Of a DNA stretch of 64,000 nt, positions 51,671 through 61,678 are shown one piece after another. Numbering within the stretch: position 1 is the first letter of the stretch; every line of letters begins with the position of its first letter. A model generated the notes under the pieces. That model had not been told where the DNA came from, searched no databases, and worked only from the letters and a program-made list of their open reading frames with translations. The translations under genes and the position numbers were made by a program. The stretch is from Alkalinema sp. FACHB-956 (GTDB taxonomy: Bacteria; Cyanobacteriota; Cyanobacteriia; Leptolyngbyales; Leptolyngbyaceae), in assembly GCF_014697025.1 (NCBI RefSeq), contig NZ_JACJRC010000007.1, positions 124,001-188,000 on the forward strand. Reading direction: 5' to 3'.

Positions 51671-53890
51671 CTAGAGGGCAGAAGCTGCAACATAGTCAGG
51701 ATTGCTAGTAACCGATTCTGTCACAGCATTGGCAACAACCCCAAGAACGTTAAACTGCTTCATGGATTCCATCGCCTTAGCAATATCCGATCGGGTCACT
51801 TGATCCAATCGTCCAACCATTAAGACACTGTCGCAGTGGGAGGCTAACAACATGGCATCCACCATGCCCAATACAGGTGGTGCATCAACGATCACTAGGT
51901 CATAGCGATCGCGGAACCGCTGCATTAATTCCTGCATTTGACGGGAACTCAATAACTTAGCGGGATCATTGGTATTGGCTCCTGAGGTGATGATTGAAAT
52001 ATTATTGCGATCGTCCTCATCCATGAAACTGGTTAATCCCACCATCTCCTGACTGGTGAGTAAATTAACCAATCCCTGTTCATTGGGCAAACCCAGTAAC
52101 CTGTGCAAACTAGGGCGACGTAGATCTGCATCAATAACTAAAACACGACGATTTAGTCGAGCCGCACTCAGGGCTAACCCTAGAGCGATCGTAGATTTCC
52201 CTTCCCCAGCCAATGCTGATGTTAGAACAATGGATTTTAACGGACGATCGCGGCTGGCCAGCAATATTTTTTGATACATCAAATCCATGGCCTCCCGGAA
52301 GGGCTGCCAACGCATCAGTTCACCGATATCCGGCACAAGGGATTGTTTTTTCTGAAACGGCAAACGCATCGCCAAACTGGGTTCCGCTTCAATATAGAGC
52401 CGAGGAATCATCCCTAATAGGGGGAAAGCCGTCTGACGTTGCAGATCTTCTGAACGATGAACCCCATCATCCATCGCTTCCCGAGCAAAGGCCGATAAAC
52501 CCGCCACAAACAGTCCTGCAACGGCCCCCAAGAGCAGGTTACGGTTTAAATTGGGACCCGTTTTAACGCCAACTAAGGGGGCTTCGACAATTTGCCAATC
52601 AAATCCCCCCTGAGCGATCGACAATCCAATGTCCTGCCGAGCTTTTAGTAGCTGCTGTAGCGTTTGCCGTTGTAATTCTACCTGCGGCTCCAGTTGACCA
52701 TAGGCCGATAATAGTTGAGGATAGCGGCTGAGTTCAGATCGGAGTTGATTCTCGGTACCCACTAGGGAAAAATAACGGGCCTGCGCTTGGCTTAAGTTGA
52801 CCTGCGCTTCCACCAGTTGATTGACTAAGGTTGTATCTAAATTGCTCAGTTGCCCCCCAGCAATCAGTCCTTCCGGACTGGCTCCCGCCGTTCGATCGCC
52901 TAAAATCCGTTGAGCCTCTGTGCGCAGAAGTTGTAATTGCTTTTGACGTTGTTCAGCAACCTGCTGGACAAAATCTGTATTATTTTTAAAGCGCAGTTGT
53001 TGTTGCGCTAGCGCTAATTCCGTTTTTTGAATCTCAGTTAATAACGTTTGATAGCGGCCAGATTGACTCAATCGAGCCATCAGCGCAGCTTGTTGTGGTT
53101 GGGTTAGGAGCTGCTGCTGCAATCCGGCATAGCGACTTTGTAATTCGCGAATTTGGCTCAGATTTGCTTGCAAGTCTATTTGAATTTTACTGAGTTGATC
53201 GGATTTTGCTTGGGCTTGGATTTTGGGATCAACTAACTCTTGATCTCGGCGAAACTGTTCTAATAACTTTTCTGCATTTCGTAATTCTCCATTCACATTC
53301 GGTAACTGGTCATCAATGACTTTTAAGCCACGCTTTAACCGAGCTTCTTGCTGCTGGATATTATAATCACGGTAAACCGTTTGCAATGCGGTCAAAACAT
53401 CCTGGGTTTTAAAGGGATTATCCGAGGTATAGGTAATCTGAAAAATTTTAGTTGGACTAGAGGATTTCTTCTCACCCGAAGCAACCTGGATAATGCTGAG
53501 TCCTGATTTTAGGGCAAAGACACTAGCCGGATTTTGTGAACTAAATTCTGGATATTTTCCCTCTAATTTAACGATCGCCTGTCTGAGTAAATCAGAACTT
53601 TGTAGCAAACTAATCTGCGTCGCAGGATCGATCGATACTTCAGGATCGGTAAACTCATCCTGTAACTTGGCCCCTTGACTTTTACCTTGGTAGGTTGGCT
53701 CAATTAGTAATTGCATATTACTAACATACGTCGGCGTTTGTCGGAGGGTAACCAATCCGCCCATTCCTAAGCCAGCTAACAATCCTAGGAATATCAGAAT
53801 ACGGTTACGCCAGAGAACCCCAAATAGTTGACCGTAGCCAAGTTCTGGTTCAGCTGTGGTAGGTGTGGAATTCAACTGGATAGAAGTCAT
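51671..53890 (-). CDS. Exopolysaccharide chain-length regulator and tyrosine autokinase, Wzc-like
   Basis: 739 aa, inner membrane. The Wzz domain is flanked by helices at about 30-47 and 450-470, with a long periplasmic coiled coil (EKLLEQFRRDQ.. QSRYAGLQQQLL). The cytoplasmic BY-kinase has Walker A SALAGEGKST, Walker A' VLVIDADLRRP and Walker B LVIVDAPP. The C-terminal tail ends NPDYVAASAL with a single tyrosine, not the usual cluster. The ATG at 53890 follows TTG and GTG codons. Third of a leftward exopolysaccharide set. Confidence 0.9.
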   Translation of the reverse strand: MTSIQLNSTPTTAEPELGYGQLFGVLWRNRILIFLGLLAGLGMGGLVTLRQTPTYVSNMQLLIEPTYQGKSQGAKLQDEFTDPEVSIDPATQISLLQSSDLLRQAIVKLEGKYPEFSSQNPASVFALKSGLSIIQVASGEKKSSSPTKIFQITYTSDNPFKTQDVLTALQTVYRDYNIQQQEARLKRGLKVIDDQLPNVNGELRNAEKLLEQFRRDQELVDPKIQAQAKSDQLSKIQIDLQANLSQIRELQSRYAGLQQQLLTQPQQAALMARLSQSGRYQTLLTEIQKTELALAQQQLRFKNNTDFVQQVAEQRQKQLQLLRTEAQRILGDRTAGASPEGLIAGGQLSNLDTTLVNQLVEAQVNLSQAQARYFSLVGTENQLRSELSRYPQLLSAYGQLEPQVELQRQTLQQLLKARQDIGLSIAQGGFDWQIVEAPLVGVKTGPNLNRNLLLGAVAGLFVAGLSAFAREAMDDGVHRSEDLQRQTAFPLLGMIPRLYIEAEPSLAMRLPFQKKQSLVPDIGELMRWQPFREAMDLMYQKILLASRDRPLKSIVLTSALAGEGKSTIALGLALSAARLNRRVLVIDADLRRPSLHRLLGLPNEQGLVNLLTSQEMVGLTSFMDEDDRNNISIITSGANTNDPAKLLSSRQMQELMQRFRDRYDLVIVDAPPVLGMVDAMLLASHCDSVLMVGRLDQVTRSDIAKAMESMKQFNVLGVVANAVTESVTSNPDYVAASAL

Positions 53891-54119
53891 ACGCACCAAG
53901 GAAGTTCGATAGATTAGCTAGACAACTGAGACGGTATCTACTCTTTTCTGCACCATTCACTCCATGCATTCCGGTCATTTCCACTGATCGCCATCAGAAT
54001 ATGAATTGCAGTCCCATTCATTTACCAAGGCTTCACATTCTTCCCAGAATTCACAGAGTATCCATGCCCAATGGGCTTTATCGGGCATAGCCAAGACGAC
54101 CCTTTTGCTAGAGGATTCC

Positions 54120-55208
54120 TCAAGCCGCGATCGGTAACTGATTCAACACTTTTTCGACTTGCCCAAAGAAGGCCGTTTCTGAAAAATGCTGCACTGCATG
54201 GTCACGAATTTTGGAGTAATTCCAACGAATTTCTCGAGATTTGAGTAGAGCTGTTTGCAACGACTCCGGGGTTTGGCGACGGAAAAAGAGCCCCGTTTGT
54301 CCTGGAATTTGGGTATCCAGTACCCCACCTGCTCCGTAGGAAATGACGGGTGTTCCGCTAGCATTGGCTTCGATCGGCACCAAGCCATAATCTTCCAACG
54401 CCGCAACGACTACGGATTTAGCCGTGGACATTAGCTGTTTCCGCTCAGCATCGCTGACATGACCAAGAAATTCAACATTTTTCAATGCTTGGGACTCCAG
54501 CCGACTCCGTTCTGGGCCGTCTCCGGTAATCAGCAATTTCCAACCCAACCAATTAAAGGCCTCAACAATTACATCTAACCGCTTGTAACTAATCATGCGG
54601 GCAGAGGCTAGGTAAAAGTCGTCTTTGCTTTCAGAAAATTGGAATTGGCTGGTATCGATCGGGTAGTTAATCACCATGGCATTGCGGTGATAAATCTGTT
54701 GAATCCGTTGAGCGACAGTGGTGGAATTAGCAATATACAAATCGGGTTCTTGGGAGTATTTTAAATCCTGCTCCCGCATAACCCGAAAAATCTTTTCAAT
54801 AAAGGGATATAAATTTTGATAGTCACCATATTCCCGTAAATAGGTTTGGGTATCCCATAGGAATCGGGTTACATTATGGCAAAAACAAATATGATAGGCA
54901 TCCGGACGTTTCCGTACTGCCTTTGCAAAACTGGTACTGCTACTAATAATTAAGTCATAGTCCTGAAGATCGAGCGATCGAAAAGCTTGATAGTAGAACG
55001 GAGCCATTAAACGAAAATACTTCGTGGCCCCTGGCAGATTCTGTAGAGCTGTTGTTTTTACCAAGCGATCGCTGAGATCAATACTTCTTTGGGGGTCGTA
55101 CAAAGAAGTAAACACATCAGCTTCCGGGAAGCGTTTGCACAGCAGTTCAAAAACACGCTCTGCACCACCACGCTGAGTTAAGTAATCATGAACAAGTGCA
55201 ATTTTCAT
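54120..55208 (-). CDS. Glycosyltransferase family 4
   Basis: 362 aa. GT-B enzyme of polysaccharide assembly: IALVHDYLTQRGGAERVFE at the N-terminus (acceptor side), HNVTRFLWDTQTYL, then the nucleotide-sugar domain with LITGDGPERSRLE, VEFLGHVSDAERKQLMSTAKSVV, EDYGLVPIEANASGTPVISYGAGGVLDT containing the E-x7-E motif. Sugar not determinable. ATG 55208 chosen; it is preceded by in-frame TTG and GTG. Flanked by the Wza-like and Wzc-like genes, with 229-325 bp gaps. Confidence 0.9.
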   Translation of the reverse strand: MKIALVHDYLTQRGGAERVFELLCKRFPEADVFTSLYDPQRSIDLSDRLVKTTALQNLPGATKYFRLMAPFYYQAFRSLDLQDYDLIISSSTSFAKAVRKRPDAYHICFCHNVTRFLWDTQTYLREYGDYQNLYPFIEKIFRVMREQDLKYSQEPDLYIANSTTVAQRIQQIYHRNAMVINYPIDTSQFQFSESKDDFYLASARMISYKRLDVIVEAFNWLGWKLLITGDGPERSRLESQALKNVEFLGHVSDAERKQLMSTAKSVVVAALEDYGLVPIEANASGTPVISYGAGGVLDTQIPGQTGLFFRRQTPESLQTALLKSREIRWNYSKIRDHAVQHFSETAFFGQVEKVLNQLPIAA

Positions 55209-55533
55209 CACCAAATACCAGTAATTGATAAATATATTTTCAGAAACTGTGATACCTAGAAAATTACGAGAAAACGCAAATCATGGAGAAAGCATTGCTA
55301 AAAACGTTGAATTTATCACATTAAAAGCAATAATCTTCATTCACAGTTTTGAAACTCTTGAGGATGCGTAAAACTGGTAGGTGACCCACAATTAGTATTA
55401 TCAGGGATTACAATCTAACTAAACTGTATTTTTTGAGTTATTTATAAATTCTTTAAGATAAAATGCTCGCGGATAGTTAAGTAAATACAGCATCTAGAAA
55501 ATTCTCTCCTCAGGATAGATAGTGTGTAGAGGG
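55209..55533. other. AT-rich intergenic region
   Basis: 325 bp between two leftward exopolysaccharide genes, no frame or repeat of note. The AT-rich tract at 55330-55470 likely carries the GT4 promoter. Confidence 0.5.
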
Positions 55534-57024
55534 TTATCGAATTCCAAACAAGCGGAGGAATCCAAAAATTCCACTGAAAGGCGACAGCACACTGCCAACT
55601 CCTTGGGAGAAACTGGCAAATCCTGATTTACGGACCACCACAATGTCATTGGGTCGCAAGGCTGGATTGCCTGCCTCATTAATACCCTGGGCTAGATCGA
55701 TCGGGATATCCCGTTTCGTCACGCTGCCATTGGGATTGAGTCGAATCAGTGTGACGGATTTTTTCACGGCATCGCGGTTAAACCCACCTGCGGTCAAGAT
55801 CGCTTGGTTGAGCGGTGTACTGGGCGGAACAGAAATGGCACCCGGTCGCTCCACTTCCCCAACCACATTGACCGTAATTTTATCGGGTGCAAAACTGGGA
55901 TTACCTAAATCCGGCAGAACACTCTCACTCAAGGATGTCACCGTTGGAATGCTAATCGTATCGCCATCTTGAATGGGTAAATCCTGTAAAATATCGCCCG
56001 ACTTGAGTAATTTCCAGAAATCGACTTTGACTTTTTGTTCACCCCCCGATCGGGTCAAACGGATAATTTGAATGTTACGCAGGTCAGCCATTTGCGTAAT
56101 TCCCCCAGCCGTTTGGATCGCTTGGGTCACACTAGGCGTCAACGACCCAGGGCCATTATTATTGCTATTGTTGACGCCTTCTGCCAGGGTGTAAGGGCCA
56201 GGACGATTAACTTCTCCAATCACCGCCACCTTGAGGGGCCGACTGCTCCGGGTTGCAAAATTCGCCGCCGACAATTGTCGCGACTTAGCCAAATCAATAC
56301 TAGACGCCGTAGGAATCATAATGCTATCGCCATCCCGTAGCCGGAGATCTTGCCGGGATTCGCCTGACTCTAACAGTTGCCACAGGTTAACCGTAATTAA
56401 CTGGTCATAGCCTGGATTCATCGGGAGACGGCGACGAATTTGAACGCGCTGGAGATCGGCTGCTTGGGTGGAGCCTTCGGCTAATTGAATAATGCGAGTT
56501 AAGTTGGGTACCCCATCCGTTGCACCAACGGTGTAGGAACCCGGGCGGTTGACTTCCCCCGCGATCGCCACTGAAATGGGTCGAGCAGCGACTAATCCCA
56601 TGGTCACGACCGATCGGGTCAGAATGGACTGGAATCGGACTGCAATCAAGTTGGATGCCTGTTTAAGAGTGCGGCCCTGGACGACCACTGCACCCACTTG
56701 GGGTAAATTGACGCTGCCATTGGGCAGGACGGGATATTCGCCACTAAATTCTGGAACGTTGAAAAAGTCAATGCGAACACGATCGCCGGGGCCGAGGAGA
56801 TAACCATCATCGTCTGCAATTCCCAAGGATGCGGGGGTTACCCTAGACGGTTGATTGACCCAGCCCGATCCAGTGGTAGCCTGAGCCGGTAGAACCATCA
56901 TCCATCCGGAAGCCGTCACGCTGAAAATACTGGTTAACGCTAAGGTGATCGATCGAGAATGAATGTATCGAGTACTAATGTCTAGAACCAAGGACAGAGA
57001 TTGGGATGAACTGCTGTAATGCAT
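55534..57024 (-). CDS. Polysaccharide export protein, Wza-like, with SLBB domains
   Basis: 496 aa, exported. Signal peptide to about residue 50 (TSIFSVTASGWMMVLPAQA). The polysaccharide export domain follows: YLLGPGDRVRIDFFNVPEFSGEYPVLPNGSVNLPQVG (75-111). Then three SLBB units beginning ISVAIAGEVNRPGSYTV, KVAVIGEVNRPGPYTL and VNVVGEVERPGAISV. No lipobox is seen, unlike E. coli Wza. First gene of the leftward set; promoter in the 836-bp divergent gap. Confidence 0.9.
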   Translation of the reverse strand: MHYSSSSQSLSLVLDISTRYIHSRSITLALTSIFSVTASGWMMVLPAQATTGSGWVNQPSRVTPASLGIADDDGYLLGPGDRVRIDFFNVPEFSGEYPVLPNGSVNLPQVGAVVVQGRTLKQASNLIAVRFQSILTRSVVTMGLVAARPISVAIAGEVNRPGSYTVGATDGVPNLTRIIQLAEGSTQAADLQRVQIRRRLPMNPGYDQLITVNLWQLLESGESRQDLRLRDGDSIMIPTASSIDLAKSRQLSAANFATRSSRPLKVAVIGEVNRPGPYTLAEGVNNSNNNGPGSLTPSVTQAIQTAGGITQMADLRNIQIIRLTRSGGEQKVKVDFWKLLKSGDILQDLPIQDGDTISIPTVTSLSESVLPDLGNPSFAPDKITVNVVGEVERPGAISVPPSTPLNQAILTAGGFNRDAVKKSVTLIRLNPNGSVTKRDIPIDLAQGINEAGNPALRPNDIVVVRKSGFASFSQGVGSVLSPFSGIFGFLRLFGIR

Positions 57025-57860
57025 AACCGAACAGATCTAAAAACTGAGTGTTTGTTCGCAGTAAGATAACTGTGGTGGTAGATCAACCCTCTACCAGGGA
57101 CGAGTAGATAGCAACTGAGTGCTGAATACAGAAATGAAATCCAGAGGCCAAAAACAGAGCCTGAATAAACAGAGGTTGAACTGAATAAACAGAGAATTAA
57201 TCCAACAGAAAGATCCGAGACTGGGGGCAATTCGCTCTACATTCAGGATTTAGATGAAGTTAGAGGAATAAAAAGCATATTCTAAAGTTAATTAACTGGA
57301 CTGATTGAGAGACCTAGATTGAGAGACCTAGGTAGACTGAAAAACTAGAGTCAACCGAAAAACTAGAGATTCTGAATCTTGCTTTCCAGGAATTGTTCCA
57401 AGAACAGTTCGCGAGGGAGACAACCATCCCATAGAACTCTCTAGCCAACACACTCTTTAGAAAAAACCTAGGACTATCTAGCAACAGGACACTTTCGGGT
57501 AGATTTCAGGTAAATGAATTCGGAAGAGTTGATAGGTTCCAAGGAACCCATGGGGCAACGGCAATCAGGGGAAAATCCTTCTTTGCCTTCCCCATAAGTC
57601 ATTACTGGGCTTTCCGTAGGACTCCGGACGGTTTACTAAACTTCCAACTAAGGGTTAATAAGGGTTAAGTGGTTTCGCTGGCGACAGGACTACATCTATG
57701 CCAGATTCCTGAGCAAAGTGTCCTGATATTCGGAGGATTTCTTGCTTAATGTAAAGGAGTTCGATCGCAGCTTAGCTCCCACGATCGGATTCAGCATGCT
57801 GGCCTTGGCTATTCATTCCCTGGTTGTATCCCGGCCTTAATCCATCAGGAGTAATCACCC
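57025..57860. other. Long divergent regulatory region
   Basis: 836 bp between the Wza-like gene and the 599-aa gene, no credible frame. Repeats: ctgaataaacagag at 57161-57174 and 57181-57194; the 14-mer attgagagacctag at 57304-57317 and 57318-57331; aaaactagag at 57340-57349 and again at about 57358. AGGAG at 57847-57851 is the ribosome site of the rightward gene. A long leader is possible; no riboswitch class was recognised. Confidence 0.6.
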
Positions 57861-59660
57861 ATGATCCACAACCTTAATCTGGACGCCTTCTCTCGGGCGA
57901 CAGAATCCCCTACGCCTCCTACAGCCCCGGACACTGCCGTTTCACCAGAGGAAACCCTAGGCACAGAATTTCGAGAAGGCATGGCGACAGAAAACAGTTT
58001 GACAGAAAACGGTTTGACAGAAAACGGTTTGACAGAAGGCATGGCTGCTACCGAGTCTGGCGCACTGATCCCGATCGACCACAGCCTCAATGAGGAATTT
58101 GACGGAATCTACCAGCCTAGCCCAACGGCTGAATCTGTTCGCATGACGGGTGAATATAACGGGCAACCGGATTCTACAGAGCAGGATTATGTAGATGTTC
58201 CTGCGACAGAAATCCCTGACCCTCCCCAAAATCGCTACGACGTTCATCAAGACGGCTCGTTAACCTATTTCCAGTATTACTTCGACGAGACTCCACCTAA
58301 CTCCGCCGGGGTGGACTATGCCCCCCAGACCTTTTCTACCTCCAAATTTCCGACTGGCGTTGTGGGTGCAGGCGTTCTTGCAGCCACGGTCGTCTCAGGA
58401 TTTATGATCGCTGAGGCGGTCAAACAACCCACCCGACCGCTCAACACCACAGCCCTCAAAACCGATACGCAGACCCAAGCCAAGGATGCGTCTAAAACAC
58501 TCACCCCGACTCCGAGTCAGCCGGAACTGTTAGCCCCTCCTAAGACGTTATCGGTACCGCTACCACCTCCCATGCGAACTTCAGTGGCTCCGACGGCTTC
58601 CAACTTTGCAGCCTTGCCAAACGCAATGGGGATGTCCGGTGCAGGCTTAGCGGCCAATCCCCAAGGCGCGATCGCCGCTAATACCCCCCTCCGTCCAATT
58701 TCCGTTGCCCCACCGGAAATTGTCATGGACGCTGCTGCGGGTGGACGGTCAGGGACGCCAATGGCCCAAGCTCCTGCCAATGCAGCCTCAGGGGAGGGAA
58801 CCACTGGCAATACGGCGTTAACCCCAGCGACGCCGGAATCCTTAGCCACAATTGTGAGTGCCAACCCGACGGGTTCAAGCCCAACAGGCACAAACTCAAT
58901 TGGCACAAATCCGATCGGCAATCCTAATGGGCTGAATAACGGATCGATCGCCCAAAATCCCAATCCCATTGCCAGCAATAATCCAGCAATTTCGATCGAA
59001 ACTGTTCCATCGCTTGACAATTCCGCAAATCGTTCTGGGATGAATCTAGCACCGGGTTCTCTGCCCAACCGTCCCAGCACGAACTTTCCACCGACTGAAG
59101 TTCCTACAAATCGTTCAAGCAGCACCCTAGAGCAATCTACTTTGAGTCAAACATCTAGCGCTAACAGTGGCACTGACAGTGGCGCTAACAGTGGCCTTAA
59201 CTCGAGAGATCGTGGGATACCTAGATCTGCCATGAATGAGGTCTCTAGTCAACCCCCATCAACCACAATGATGCCACCCACCCAGGAGCCTCAGGCATCT
59301 GCCACCCCGAATCATTCCGCAATTTCCAACCGTACCCAAGTCCTCAATGCCCTCCGCAATCTCCAAGATTTCCTTGTTGTCCCGCAGAAGCTAGCCAGCA
59401 CTGACCAAATTGAACTCCTTCCCCTGAATACGATCGCGGCTCAAGAAGCCCAATCCTCCCAGACGGCAGGTATGTTTTCGGTGAGACAGTTGAGCCAAGC
59501 AGATTATGTAACGGCTTGGAAGGTTCGCAATGCCTCAGATGAGGGTGCTACGGAAGCCCTAGGCTTTCCACCCCATGGGTTTATTGATTACAAGCAGCAA
59601 CAAATTGTGTTGCCCAAGTTAGTGGTGGCAGACAAGGCCGTCATCAGTTCAGCAAACTAG
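57861..59660 (+). CDS. Single-pass membrane protein, low complexity, unknown
   Basis: 599 aa, not recognised. Acidic N-terminal 150 residues with TENGL repeats (three 15-bp units, 57987-58031); one transmembrane helix at about 164-186 (FPTGVVGAGVLAATVVSGFMI); a long Pro/Ser/Thr/Asn region; and a small ordered end (VRQLSQADYVTAWKVRNASDEGATEALGFPPHGFIDYKQQQIVLPKL). The end could be a small binding domain. AGGAG nine bases before ATG 57861. Divergent from the exopolysaccharide genes, so possibly part of that programme; inference from position only. Confidence 0.7.
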   Translation: MIHNLNLDAFSRATESPTPPTAPDTAVSPEETLGTEFREGMATENSLTENGLTENGLTEGMAATESGALIPIDHSLNEEFDGIYQPSPTAESVRMTGEYNGQPDSTEQDYVDVPATEIPDPPQNRYDVHQDGSLTYFQYYFDETPPNSAGVDYAPQTFSTSKFPTGVVGAGVLAATVVSGFMIAEAVKQPTRPLNTTALKTDTQTQAKDASKTLTPTPSQPELLAPPKTLSVPLPPPMRTSVAPTASNFAALPNAMGMSGAGLAANPQGAIAANTPLRPISVAPPEIVMDAAAGGRSGTPMAQAPANAASGEGTTGNTALTPATPESLATIVSANPTGSSPTGTNSIGTNPIGNPNGLNNGSIAQNPNPIASNNPAISIETVPSLDNSANRSGMNLAPGSLPNRPSTNFPPTEVPTNRSSSTLEQSTLSQTSSANSGTDSGANSGLNSRDRGIPRSAMNEVSSQPPSTTMMPPTQEPQASATPNHSAISNRTQVLNALRNLQDFLVVPQKLASTDQIELLPLNTIAAQEAQSSQTAGMFSVRQLSQADYVTAWKVRNASDEGATEALGFPPHGFIDYKQQQIVLPKLVVADKAVISSAN

Positions 59661-59692
59661 AGCTCAGCAAGCTAGAGCTCAGCAAACTAGAG
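59648..59692. repeat. Three 15-bp units across the stop codon
   Basis: ttcagcaaactagag, ctcagcaagctagag, ctcagcaaactagag at 59648-59692. The first contains the TAG stop (59658-59660); the others repeat it in frame. Confidence 0.92.
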
Positions 59693-59788
59693 TCCAGACA
59701 GCCCGCTTGAGTTGTACCTGTTGCCGCCGCTCTATTCCATACCATCCCTATATCTATCCCCTCCCTATATCTATCCGCCATATATCAC

Positions 59789-59822
59789 ACTGCGGGCAGG
59801 AATCAGGACTCCTGCCCGCAGT
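59789..59822. terminator. Intrinsic terminator between convergent genes
   Basis: ACTGCGGGCAGGA (59789-59801) and TCCTGCCCGCAGT (59810-59822), 13 perfect pairs with an eight-base loop, followed by TTCTTTG on the plus strand. Serves the 599-aa gene and possibly the convergent nitroreductase. Confidence 0.9.
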
Positions 59823-59907
59823 TTCTTTGCGTTGAGAAGTAAATTGGGTGGTAAAAGAGGGGAAAAAAGTGTGAGATCTTCCTTGGTTTATCCCTTGTAT
59901 ACCTGAT

Positions 59908-60642
59908 TTATCCCTTGTAGGAGTTGCCAAATTTGTCCAGGAAGACGTTATAGGCAAAGGGCAACCGACCGGGATTGGCACGAACTTCCGACGCATAGCC
60001 CACTGGAATAATGACCGCGATCGCTAAATCAGGATCGTGCTCCATTCCGATCGCTGCCTTAATTTTGTCCTCTTCCCAGCCATTCATGAAACAGGTGGAT
60101 AGCCCTAACCCTTCAGCAGCTAGCACCAAGTGGGTCGCTGCAATCATGGCATCCTTAATGGCATACTCCCGACCTTTATCTCCCAACCCCATTTGGAAGC
60201 GGGGAATGGCGAGCTTGAAGTATTCTACGGTTTCTTGGGTCCAGGCCCCTGTTGCAATTCCTTGTTGATAGATTGGGGTTAAATCCTGCTTCCAGGCATT
60301 GGGATCAGCCGCAAAGACGAAGGTTACGGGAGCTTGTAGCACCTGCGGCTGGCCATAGGCCGCGTCAGAGAGGGCTTGCTTCTGGGCTTCATCCTGAATG
60401 ATGATAATTCGCCAGTCTTGAAGGTTATAGCTACTGGGAGCCGCAACGGTTAATTCCACAAGTCGGCGAAGGATTTCCGGGGCGATCGGCGTTGATTTGA
60501 AGGATTTAATCGATCGTCGCTTGAGAATCGTAGTTTGGACATCCAGAACAGTTCCCTGCTGCGCGCCTTCTGGGGTTCCTTGGATCGCGCTGGCTGGGGA
60601 ATTGCCGCTATCAACAGAAACAGTTTGGTCAACTTGGGTCAT
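59908..60642 (-). CDS. Nitroreductase family protein
   Basis: 244 aa, FMN flavoprotein. After a 35-residue variable leader: ILKRRSIKSFKSTPIAPEILRRLVELTVAAPSSYNLQDWRIIII, the FMN-binding entry; then IKDAMIAATHLVLAAEGLGLSTCFMNGWEEDKIKAAIG and AVIIPVGYASE. Substrate unknown. The ATG at 60642 is preferred; an in-frame GTG lies at 60657. Confidence 0.9.
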   Translation of the reverse strand: MTQVDQTVSVDSGNSPASAIQGTPEGAQQGTVLDVQTTILKRRSIKSFKSTPIAPEILRRLVELTVAAPSSYNLQDWRIIIIQDEAQKQALSDAAYGQPQVLQAPVTFVFAADPNAWKQDLTPIYQQGIATGAWTQETVEYFKLAIPRFQMGLGDKGREYAIKDAMIAATHLVLAAEGLGLSTCFMNGWEEDKIKAAIGMEHDPDLAIAVIIPVGYASEVRANPGRLPFAYNVFLDKFGNSYKG

Positions 60643-61190
60643 GAGCCGTTCATTCACGCCGGGGAGAGAGTGCCGAAGCCATAGCTACCAAGTTGCTGAA
60701 TTCAGCGAACATCGGTATCCTATGCAGGTTCATGGCAAATCCTTCACGCAGCTTAACATTTTCATTCTCATTTTGGCTGTGCCTTAACGGAGATTTTTAA
60801 GGAAGCTGCGCACACATACAAACATTTTTGACACAAATTTTGGCAATTTTGGTGATTGATTAGCGATTGATTGGCAAGTCAGTCATCCATTCTTCTGAGT
60901 CATCCATTCTCAGGGCATTGAGGTTCCACCTCCCTTTCCCTTTCTCTATTAATAGAAATTATTTGCAATAAGAAAGTTTGTCAAGCCCTGGATTATCCCC
61001 CTATTCAACCGGCCTGCCCCAAATCTCATCCCCTAGCCAAGGAAGGGTTTTATGACGTTTTATAATGAGGGACGGCTCAATGACTGGATGCCCTGCTCTT
61101 TGTACCGATCGACTTGTATCGATCGACCCTGTTTGACCGATCGATCATCCCGTTCTCCCACCTTCTTATCCCGCAAATTCCTCACCCGCT
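60643..61190. other. Divergent promoter region before sufE
   Basis: About 550 bp, no gene. Repeated gagtcatccattct near 60880-60915. TATAAT at 61061-61066 is a candidate -10 for sufE. Several cgatcg palindromes cluster at 61108-61146. Confidence 0.5.
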
Positions 61191-61619
61191 ATGAGTACAC
61201 CGACCACCCCCCTGCCCGAGACCCTCGCTAAAATTGTGCAGCGGTTCCAGCGAGTTGCCGACCCCAAACGCAAGTACGAACAACTGATCTTCTACGCCAA
61301 AAAAGTCCCCCCCTTTCCTGAAGCAGACAAAACCCCTGAAAACAAGGTTCAGGGCTGCGTCTCTCAGGTGTATGTGACCGCAAGTTTGGTAGAGGGTGCG
61401 GTGCAATTTGCGGGGGACTCGGATGCCCAACTGGTCAAAGGGCTGGTGGGCCTGCTCCTAGAGGGACTCAATGGTCTATCGCCCCAGGAAATTGCCAACC
61501 TCACCCCAGATTTTATTCAAGACACAGGGCTGGATGTCAGCCTGACCCCTTCCCGTGCCAATGGGTTTTACAACATGTTCAAGTTAATGCAACAGAAGGC
61601 GATCGCCCTGCAAAATTAA
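61191..61619 (+). CDS. sufE: Cysteine desulfuration protein SufE
   Basis: Takes persulfide sulfur from SufS and passes it to the Suf scaffold for Fe-S cluster assembly. 142 aa. Active Cys56 in ENKVQGCVSQVYV, preceded by KYEQLIFYAKKVPPFPE, with GLSPQEIANLTPDFIQDTGLDVSLTPSRANGFYNM at the end, all typical. No sufBCDS genes nearby. The stop sits in an 18-19 bp duplication. Confidence 0.95.
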   Translation: MSTPTTPLPETLAKIVQRFQRVADPKRKYEQLIFYAKKVPPFPEADKTPENKVQGCVSQVYVTASLVEGAVQFAGDSDAQLVKGLVGLLLEGLNGLSPQEIANLTPDFIQDTGLDVSLTPSRANGFYNMFKLMQQKAIALQN

Positions 61620-61643
61620 GCACAGCCTGCAAAATTAAGACAC
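61607..61643. repeat. Duplicated 18-19 bp across the sufE stop
   Basis: cctgcaaaattaagcacag (61607-61625) and cctgcaaaattaagacac (61626-61643). The first holds the TAA stop (61617-61619). The offset is 19, so the second TAA is out of frame. Confidence 0.85.
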
Positions 61644-61678
61644 GGAACGCGAGGGAGCCAAATCAAGGGGGAACGGGC

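Noticed and set aside
57600-57860. Possible riboswitch in the leader of the 599-aa gene
   Set aside because: Checked by eye for cyclic-di-GMP, cobalamin and TPP signatures; no conserved core found.
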